The notes under the pieces were generated by a model that was given only the letters and a program-made list of their open reading frames with translations, was not told where the DNA came from and did not search any database. A stretch of 17,849 bases of DNA from an uncultured Psychrobacillus sp. (lineage in GTDB: Bacteria; Bacillota; Bacilli; Bacillales_A; Planococcaceae), in the NCBI GenBank assembly GCA_934234185.1, contig CAKQHO010000069.1, positions 1 through 17,849 on the forward strand. The letters are read 5' to 3'. Shown one piece after another: positions 1 through 9,600 of the stretch. A program made the position numbers and the translations under genes. The stretch's first letter is position 1, and each line of letters opens with the position of its first letter.

Positions 1-97
1 CAAAAACGAACAAAAAGGGTCTTATTTTTTCTAGATATTAATCGATTATAAAAAGACTACAGTTTTTCAGTGCCCTCGCCCAGTGTTCATGGTTTTT

Positions 98-126
98 TTG
101 TTCAGCTCCGTACCTTGCCACTCGAG
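98..126 (+). repeat. Decayed fragment of the 124-base intergenic repeat
   Basis: This stretch aligns with 10271-10300, the left arm of the tandem repeat downstream of the giant gene. Shared blocks in the same order are TTGT, AGCTCC, CCTTGCC and CTCGAG, giving about 23 matching bases over 29-30 with one single-base gap. The rest of the repeat unit cannot be followed to the right, so this is a relic or a partial copy. Nothing suggests it is transcribed or functional. Confidence 0.5.
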
Positions 127-233
127 TTAATTAGGGGGAAACTAGGCAGTTTGTGCATTTATTAAGGATTAGGTCTTGCAAAATATCTGCAATCTACCAG
201 TCGTCTTTCTATTAATCCAGCCAACTAGTTACT

Positions 234-445
234 TACTTGCAAGTCTTTTTCTCCTGTACTTGCGAGATTCCTAGGTTTACTTGCATGTCGATCTCTAATA
301 CTTGTGCTAGCGATTTTTAAACAAAGGTTGCGAGTCGATACTCTAGCTTATTGCTCTCCATGTAAACCGTACACCTAAAGAGGACACGTGTTTACTTGTT
401 TTATATATCAACGGAAGTTTATTTATGACAGGTCTAAATACTTGT
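234..445 (+). repeat. Cluster of six TACTTGC/T direct repeats
   Basis: TACTTGC occurs at 234, 257 and 278, and TACTTGT at 299, 393 and 439, all on the same strand. The first four are spaced 23, 21 and 21 bases apart, close to two helical turns. The bases after each core are loosely related (CAAGTC, CGAGAT, CATGTC), and a further half-match, GTTGCGAGTC, lies near 327. The cluster lies just upstream of the predicted promoter of the giant gene. It could be a phased binding array for an activator or repressor, or a degenerate intergenic repeat family. Sequence alone does not decide. Confidence 0.55.
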
Positions 446-480
446 CGATTTATAGGTTAATAAATTCAGTCTTTTGATAG

Positions 481-489
481 TGTTATAAT
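481..489 (+). promoter_or_regulatory. Extended -10 promoter for the giant protease gene
   Basis: TGTTATAAT combines a TGn extension with a perfect TATAAT hexamer at 484-489. No good -35 box is found at 16-18 bases upstream (the sequence there is AT-rich, TAAATT-like), which is tolerated in extended -10 promoters. Transcription would start near 496, leaving a 5' leader of about 120 bases before the start codon at 618. The TACTTGY cluster ends about 36 bases upstream of this box, a position suited to an activator. Confidence 0.5.
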
Positions 490-617
490 TCTAAATACCT
501 ACATAAAGAAGAGTAAACTAGGTCTAAGAAATCTATTTTTTCTGAATTAAAGGAAAATTTAAAAAACAGTAGAATAAGAGATTTTGGTACAAAAAAACAG
601 AAGGGGAAGGTAGAAAA

Positions 618-3600
618 ATGACAAGAAATAAGAAATTCAAGAGATTTATGAGTATTTTTCTCAGTTTTCTCATCTTTTTTTCATTGGTTATGCCAACATA
701 TACATCGGCAACCACTGAAGAAGGCTCTAGTCACGATATTCTAGATGAACTTGAGCTGGTGAAGAAAAAGGAAGCACTGAGTAAAGAAGAGGATGGTCCA
801 TCTGTAATAGAGGATACATCAGAGACCAAGTCCTTGCTCTCTGGGCTAGATTGGCAGCTCAGTCTTCAAGATAATGAGCCAGTAAAGGAAGAAGAGGAAA
901 TAAAGATTTCGGAAGCTGTAACAACACAGCTGGAGAAGGATAAGAAAGTAAACGTCATAATTAAAATGAAGGATAAACCTAATTATGATTCTTTGGAGTT
1001 AAATGCACGAAAAAAACAAACAAAAAAAGAAAGAGTGCAAGTAGTAAAGACTTCCTTAGAATCTAAAGCGGAGAAGTCACAAAAGGGGGTAATAGCCTCT
1101 TTAAAATCATTAGAAAAGAAAGGTCATGCCAAGTTCACAAAATCCTTATGGATTAATAATAGCGTTGTAGCAACAATCGACGAAGAAGCGCTAAGGGACT
1201 TAGAAAATAGAGAAGATATTGAAAGTATTGAGTTGGATGAGGTTGTACAACTACCTGAAATTAAAGTCGAGAACAGTGCTCCACGTTTACCTGAATGGGG
1301 CTTAGAAAAAATTTATGCTACAAAGGTATGGGAAGACTATGGCATTAAAGGGAAAGGTGTCGTAGTAGGAGTAATGGACACAGGAGTAGACGGATCCCAC
1401 GAAGCCCTTAAAAATAATTATAGGGGAAGAGATGGAAGTCATAAATATTCATGGATTGACTTATCGGGACATAATTATGCAACTCCTTCAGACGGAAACG
1501 GTCATGGTACTCACGTAGCTGGAACAGCGGTAGGAGGAGGAGCTGGAGAGCCAATAGGAGTTGCTCCGGAAGCAGAATGGATTGCAGCGAAAATCTTTAC
1601 AGATGGTGGGTCCACCACAAACTCTATTATACATGAAGCTTTCCAATGGTTCATGGCACCGGGAGGAGATCCAGCTAAGGCACCTGATGTTGTAAACAAT
1701 TCTTGGGGTAATTCCAATGGAGCGAATACTACTTATGCAGAGGCAGTTCAAGCTTGGATAGCAGCAGGTATATTTCCACTGTTTGCAGCGGGAAATGATG
1801 GTCCTGGAGGACAGACTATTGGGTCACCAGGAAGCTTTATAGATTCCTTTGCTGTAGGAGCAACAGACTCAAATGATGTTATAGCCTCTTTTTCTAGTAG
1901 AGGGCCGGTTTATTGGAATGATGAGAATGGCGAAAAAGTTCGTTATATAAAGCCAGACATCTCTGCACCTGGTCATCAAATTTATTCAGCGTGGCCAACA
2001 AAGCTAGGAAGAGGGAAGTATCACACAATTAGTGGAACATCTATGGCTACGCCTCATGTAGCAGGAGCTATAGCTTTACTTTTGTCTACGCGACCTGATT
2101 TAACTGTGGACGATGTAAAGACTTTATTAAAATCCACTACTAGAAAAGAGGCCCACATGGGTACTCTGCCAAATGATGTTTATGGAGAAGGGATTATCAA
2201 TATTCATCAAGCAGTAACAGAAGCAGCCTATGCTGGTGAGATAAAAGGAAATGTTACAGATACAGAAGGAAATCCTATTCAAGCAAAAGTTAAATTGATT
2301 GGTCAAGATAGAGAATTTTTAACGCAAAAAGATGGTTACTTCCAACAAAAAGTAAAAGCAGGAACATACAAAGTCGAAGTGTCCGCCTTTGGTTACGATA
2401 AGCTGGAAACTGAAATAGTGATTGTAAAAGAGAAAGTACAAAATGTTTCTTGGAAATTAAAGCTATCTTCGATTCATCAAGTTAATGTGAAGGTATTGGA
2501 GAAGCAGAGTAAGGAAGCTGTTCCATATGCCTATGTACGAGTAGTAGATACTCCACTTTCAGGAAGAACAGATGAAAATGGAGAGATTAGTTTCCAAAGA
2601 GTTCCTTCAGGAATCTATGAAGTGCTAATTACTGGAGAAGGGATTGAAGGGAAAAAAACTCCAGTGAATGTCACAGGCAATCAAACGCTAACTATTGAAG
2701 TGAGCCCTGCTGATACAGGGAATAGTGAAAGAGATTGGAAAACTGCTAATAACAATTATGCTCGAAATGCAGTAAGCTCGAACGCAATAGATTACCAAAC
2801 GTTACAGCCAAAATGGCATTATGATACTGGCTCTAAAGGAGAGATTGTGTTCTCTACTCCAGCCGCTACTAGTGAGCAATTAATTGTCGTGACAGAAATG
2901 GGCTGGGTAATATCCCTTAATCCACACACCGGTCTAGAGGACTGGAGCGTTCGGATTGGGTCAACTAACCGATCCACGCCAACTGTTGAAGATGGAATGG
3001 TATTTCTAAGTGGCGGGGTAGACCAAACTATTTATGCTCTAGATTTAAAAAATGGAAATATTATTTGGAGTAAATATTTAGGGCAAGCTGCTGTTTATGA
3101 AGCTCCTCTTTACCGAGACGGTGTTTTATATGTTGGTTCAGGCCTAAATACGGATGCGAGCGTTTTTGCATTTAATGCTGCTACAGGAGATTTAATCTGG
3201 AAAAAGCAATTAGGTGGAGAAACTTTCTTTGGGGGAGCTTTGGGAGACGAATATCTATATGTTGGTACATATATTGGCCAAACCATTTATGCACTAAACC
3301 TAGAAGATGGCTCTGAGGTGTGGAAAAAATTTGTACCTGGCTATGGCTTTGCGGCAAAGCCAGTAGTAGATGGGAACGAATTGTTTGCGAACGTTTCTAA
3401 TATGGGTTTAGGAACTGGTGAACTTTTTGTATTCGATGCGTTAACTGGGGAAGTAAAATACACAGTACCTAATATAGGGGATACGCAGGCAACCTCGCCA
3501 ATTATATTTGAAGATATAGTGGTAATAGGCTCTGCTACTCAGCCGCTCTTAAAAGCATTCAATAGAAAAGACGGTCAACTACTTTGGGAAAATAGAATAG

Positions 3601-6600
3601 TAGGAACTTCTATGAATAACGGATCGGTATCTTCAAATGGTTTATTATTCGTTACTGGATTAAGTGGGAGTTTCTATATAATCGATGTTTATACTGGGGA
3701 AGTTTTGAAAGACTTTACTCTTCCAAGTTTTAGTTACTCTAGCATCCCAGTATTACCTGGTATGGTCCTTGTCCCGTATAGAAAGGGGATCCAAGCTTAT
3801 GCCTCACAAGGCGCGATAACAGGTCATATAACTGATGCTAATGGAAAGGCAATAGCAGGAAAACTACAAGTACTAGAAACGTTAGAGACGGCAATTGCTG
3901 ATGAAAATGGAAGATATAGTCTTGAGCACGTGCCGGGAGAATATACGATTAAGGCATCTTATTATGGGAAAAAACAAGTTATTCAAAAGGTGAAATTAGT
4001 CTCTGGTTACCCATTAGAGCGGAACTTTAAGTTAGAGGATGCGAGTCAGGGAACGTTAGAGCTTAAAGTTACGGACAAGCGAACAAAGGAGCCACTATCT
4101 GATGTAGAAATTGTACTAGAGGATACTCCAATCATAGGTAACACAAATGGAGAAGGCGATTACCAAAAGGAAGTTTATGAAGGAGAATATTATCTAACAT
4201 TATCTTTAACAGGTTATGCAAAGATAAAACAAATAGTAACTATTAAACCTGGTAAGGAAAATAACTTAGAAATTGAGCTGCAGCCATTTGACATTGCAGT
4301 ATTAAATGATTGGAATGGTGAAGTTACTACCGTTCTAAATAGAAACGGCTTTCATGCAGAGGAACGAGATTGGGACATTTTAGAAAATATAGATAAGTAT
4401 CAGATCATTTATTTAAATGGTGCTTATACATCTGGTGGTACACCACCTGACGAAGAAACTTTTAATCGTCTACTTTCTTTGGCAAAAGAGCATGATGTAG
4501 ATTTAGTTTTTGTAGATGCTTGGGGTATTAAATATGGATCTATAGAGCAGCTTAATAATTACCTGAAGGATCCAAAGGAATTTAATACTCATTACAGTAT
4601 GTCTACAGGGATTGTCCAGCTTAAGGTAGATAAAAAACACCCGATTCTAGAAGGCTATGAGGTAGGGGACAAACTAACACTCTTCAGCAGAACTTCAGAT
4701 TTTGCGTGGTTTAATCAATATTCTGGAAAGCATCTGGCTACTGTTGGTAATACGAATCTTGGAGATAAAGGAACGGGAGTGGCTTACAAGCCGGTTTCAG
4801 AAAACAGTGCTCACGTGGTTCTTGCTAATCACGCTGCAACTCCGTGGATTTCACCGCTTCAAGGCTGGTCCAAGGATATGGCAAATATTCTTTATAACAC
4901 GATGGATTACCTCCTGGAGGCTAAATATGGAGTTTTTAAAGGGAAACTTGTGGATAGCGAAGGAGAACCAATACAGGGTGAATTAGAAATTTTAGAAACA
5001 AATACATTAGCAAAAACAGATTCAGAAACAGGGGAACTGGAGCTATTTCATGAAGAAGGAGAATATTTGGTAGAAATCCGGTCTTTAGGCTATAAAACAG
5101 TTAATCTTCCAGTTACCTTTGAAAATGGTGTCCCTATTATGAAAACCGTGGTTATGGAATCCACTGAAGAAGGAACTATTACTGGTATTATTGTTGACGC
5201 TGGAAATAATCCAGTAAACGGGGCAAAAGTAACCCTTTTACTTGATGATGAAGTAATAGAAGAAAAGGTAGTTTCTGAGAATGGTCGCTATGAGTTTACG
5301 AACCTAGTAGAAGGAAACTACAAAGTAAGGGTAAATGCTGATGGATTCTTAGTAGAAGTAAAAGACATTAGACTAAGAGATGAGCCGTTATCCATTGACT
5401 TTACATTAACAGCAATACCAAGAGTGGCAGTATTAAATGATTCTTCCACAGCTACTGGCTTCGGCAGTGTATTGAGGGAGAAGGGTATACCAGTTACAAA
5501 TCTTACCATTGCAAATGTGGTAGAAGAAATAGGTAAGTATGATGTGTTATTTGTTAACCAAACATCGACCTCTTCATTTAAAAAAGAAAACTTAGATGCG
5601 CTTTTAGCAGCAGCAGACAAAGCTGGAACTAGTCTTATTTTTGGAGAATCTACTTTTACAGATTCACCAATTAGTCAGCTGCAAGCCTTGAGAAAAGATC
5701 CAGGCATAAGGGAACGTGCTAGTGTAACAAATATGGAAGCAGGATATGTGGTAGAAGAGAAACATCCTATATTCGGAGATGCGAAAGTAGGAGATTATCT
5801 TCCGATACTTATTGGAAGCAAAAGTACTATAGGCTATTTTAATGAATACTCTGGTACAGGAATTGCAAAGATTAAGCATGAAGGCAGAGATCCATACGGT
5901 TTGGGAATAGCTTACAAACCAAGGACCTCTGAAAGTGTAGAGCTTTTAATGGGTGGACATGGGTTTTCTATCTCTCACACTGCTGAGCATTACACGCAAG
6001 CTGGGAAAGAGTTATTGGTACGTGCAGTATTATGGGCGGCAACTGCTAATTTTGCAACAGTTTCAGGAACCGTCAAGGATGTCGAGGGCAATCCTGTTAA
6101 CGCTAGCATCCAAGTGGTCGGAGAAAGACATATAACAACTACAGATTTAGAAAATGGATACTTTGAAATGGCATTGTTAGACGGTGAATATCAGCTAGAA
6201 GTATCGGCCTATGGTTATCAGTCTAAAACAGTTTCGGCTGTTGTTGGGGCGAACGGAGTACCATTAGAAATCACTCTTGAGACAGACGAAAGCATTGGTT
6301 CGATAACAGGATCTGTAGAAAATGAAAAAGATTCAGTTATAGTGGAGGGGGCAGAGGTTACTATTCCTGCAATTGGATACTCAACTTTAACTGACACTCA
6401 GGGGAAATTTGAGCTATCTATTTTGATGCCTGGAACACATCGCCTAGTTGTAAAAGCAGAGGGATTTGTACAAAAAGAAATAGATGTAGTGGTAGAATCG
6501 CGTAGCTTAACAGAATTAAAGATAACGATGAAGCCAACACCAACAGTTGGGATAATTGTAGATAATACAGCAAATGAATATTCATTAGCCTCCTATTTAC

Positions 6601-9600
6601 AGAGCCGTGGATATAATACAACGAATATTTTTTATACGGACCTAGATAAACTAGATGACGTTGATATTGTCATTGCTAATTCTGATTACGACAACACAAA
6701 AATTCCAAGCAAGGATGTATTAACCGCTTTCCTAAAGAGATTGGATGAAAAAGAAAAGCCGATTATTTGGACAGGACATGTAAGTGGTAGAGGAGGTATT
6801 CGCTTCTTAAAACTACATGAAAATAATCCTTCTATTGAAGGCAGCAAGATTGGAGCAGATATTAGAGGGAAGATTACAGAAGCTCATCCTATTGTAAAAG
6901 GAATTCCGCAAGACGAGCTATTCAATATGAATGTTCGATTTAATGAGTATTATTATTTTGGTGGATATAACGGTACAACGGTTGCGGAGCTAGAGAGTCA
7001 AACTGGCAAGGTTGGAGACTTCGTTGCTTACAATGGTAGAACGATTAACTCTGTTGAAGTTCTCTTAGCGAATTTGACCTTTAGTCATAATTTTAATCAC
7101 GGTCCTGCTGGTTTTATGGACCCGTATAGAGAGAGAATATTAAACAATGCTATTACATGGGCTTTGGATAATAAAGAACCACTTGTAGGGGAAATACATG
7201 GACAGGTTACGAATAATTTAGGCAACCAAGTTGAAGCCTCTATTACAGTGGCCGAAACTGGGAAGAAAGTTACTGCAGACAGTTCAGGTAGGTTCTTCTT
7301 AGGGCTATCAGAGGGTACCTATACATTAAATCTGCAAGCATTTGGACATGAGGACAAAGAGTTTAATGTAGAAGTAGTTAAAGGACAAGCAACAAATGTG
7401 AAGATAAATATGCAAGCTGAATCTTCAGGCGTTATAAATGGAGTGGTAGTAGATGAACTATCAGAAAATCCAATATCTAACGCAACAGTTACAGTATTAG
7501 GCACACCTTTATCTACCAAAACTAATGAGTCTGGTCAATTTACTATTACCGTACCGGAAGGTAGCTACGATGTTCGTGTTAGCGCACCAGGGTTTACACC
7601 AATGGTACAGCCGGTTGAAATTTTGAGTGGCCAGAATGTAGAAGTAACTTATCACATGGCTACCTCTCAAAAAGTAGCATTTGTAGGATTGATTGCATCT
7701 GCAGAGCGCCTCGTTCCTTATTTGCGAGAAGAAGGTTATGACGTAGATGTCATAGACCAAAATAATTATGAGGCTTTGCAAGCAAATTTAGATGAGTACG
7801 CGGTGATAATCTTAAATAGCCGTTCTTCTAGAATGTCAGATGAGGCTTTGCGTCTGTTTGTAGAAAAGGCAGACGAGCAAGAGGTTAGTATAATATTTAC
7901 CTCTCAATATAATGGTGGAGGTATAAGAGATTTAAGCGAAAGTCATGGTGATCCGGAGGCAGTAAGATATTCGACTGTTCCACAATACGTTAATGTAAAA
8001 GTGCTTGCAGATCATCCATTGTTTACAGGTATTAATGCAACTGAATTTAGACTATTGGATAAAGGAAGAGATACACTACTTCAACAATATGCTATTTATG
8101 AGAATTATAGTGGAACGACCGTTGGGAAGATGTCTCATTTTGAGCGCGGAGAGTTAGGAGATGGAATAGGCTTCAAATATTCATCTGCTAACAGTGTCCA
8201 TATTTTACTGTCGAGTTTGCAGGTTGGATCATATTCAAGTGTGTATGAGAACTGGACAGCAGAAGCGAAACAGCTATTTACCAATGCACTTGATTGGGCA
8301 ATATCCGCAAGTACTGGAGAGGTCTTTGGAACAGTACTGGATACCGAAGGGAATCCAATTGGTAATGCGCTTGTGGAGATTGATGCACTTGGATTAGCAA
8401 CAACAACCAATGCCAAGGGAGAATACAGACTTAGTGTTGGAACAGGAACTTATAACATCACCGCAAACGCTAGAGGCTACGGTGAATCTAGTAAGTCGGT
8501 TGTAATCGCAGAACAAGGAGAAGCAGTGGAGGTTGACTTCGAGCTAACGGCTATTGAAGGGACTCTCTTGGAAGGAACTGTGCTCGAAAATGGCTCTCAG
8601 CAGCCTATAGAAGGGGCAACGGTTATTTTAAAAGAGGCTGGTAAATCAAGTTCTTTAGAAGAGACGCTTACGGATGCAGAAGGAGTCTTCAGTTTTAATA
8701 AAATGATTCCAGGAGAATATGAAATTACTACCTTGAAAAATGGTTATTTGACAAGTGTTCAGCGTGTAACGGTAGAGGAAGAGGATATAGATCTTACCAT
8801 TCTACTAAATGCTGTTCAAATAGGAGTAATTGGTGATTGGAACAATAAACTGACAGATTTCTTGAATGAAAGAGAGCAATTTGCAGATGCGGTAGATTGG
8901 GATGTAGTAGAGCACATTACCGACTACAAGCTAATCATCGTGAATACAAGTAAAGGGACAAAGGAACAGCTAGAAGAACTAATTCAAGTGACGGATGAAC
9001 AGCAAATAAGCTTAGTGTTCCTAGAATCTTGGGCTAACGAAGGATCCTTCTCCTTATTAAGAGATACACTTGGATATCCAGAGATTGCTCAGCAAGGCTA
9101 TAATTCTGGAGCAGTAACTATGAAAGCAAAAGCAGATCATCCAATTTTCACAGGACTTCCTGAAATGTTTACTATTCATAGTGAAAAGAGTCCGTATGCA
9201 ACATTTATAAACTATCCAGGTGAAGAAGTCGGAACAATAGAAGTAGATGGAGCAGACAAAGGGACAGCAGTGGCATATAGCTTTAGAAGTGAAAATTCTG
9301 TACATCTATTGCTATCATCCTTCTCGGTAACGAATATTATTGGTCCGGACTATGGATGGACCACGGAAGGGAAACAGTTATTCCTTAATGCTATTGAATG
9401 GGCAAAAGTGGCAGAACAAACTATAGTTCTACCACAGACACCGGTTTGGAGCCATGAAGAGTTACATGTCAAGGGAAGTCCGGTAACAGTGAGAGGTACT
9501 TCTGAAGTAGGGACGACAGTTCATATTTATGAGCGTAGCGGAAATAAACAAAACTTACTAGGATCAGTCCAAACTAGCTCGGATGGTACTTTCTCAACTG

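Larger units (their letters stand above)
1..617. other. 617-base gene-free leader upstream of the giant protease gene
   Basis: I see no credible coding sequence on either strand here. From left to right it holds a short fragment resembling the GC-rich intergenic repeat found later in the window (98-126), a cluster of six same-direction TACTTGC/T words (234-445), an extended -10 promoter (481-489) and a roughly 120-base untranslated leader ending in a purine-rich ribosome binding site (601-610). The first 60 bases are AT-rich and may be the tail of a preceding transcription unit, but no clear terminator is visible there. Confidence 0.6.

Noticed and set aside
234..305. CRISPR-like reading of the regularly spaced TACTTGY words
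   Set aside because: The conserved core is only six to seven bases, intervals are 21-23 bases including the core, and no cas genes are present.
474..489. TTGATA at 474-479 as the -35 box for TATAAT at 484-489
   Set aside because: The boxes are only four bases apart; a real promoter needs 16-18. The TGn extension is the better explanation.
1488..9305. Many short open frames antisense to or out of frame with the giant protease gene
   Set aside because: They lie inside a well-supported 9.5 kb coding frame, have no start signals and look like random frames of the reverse strand.
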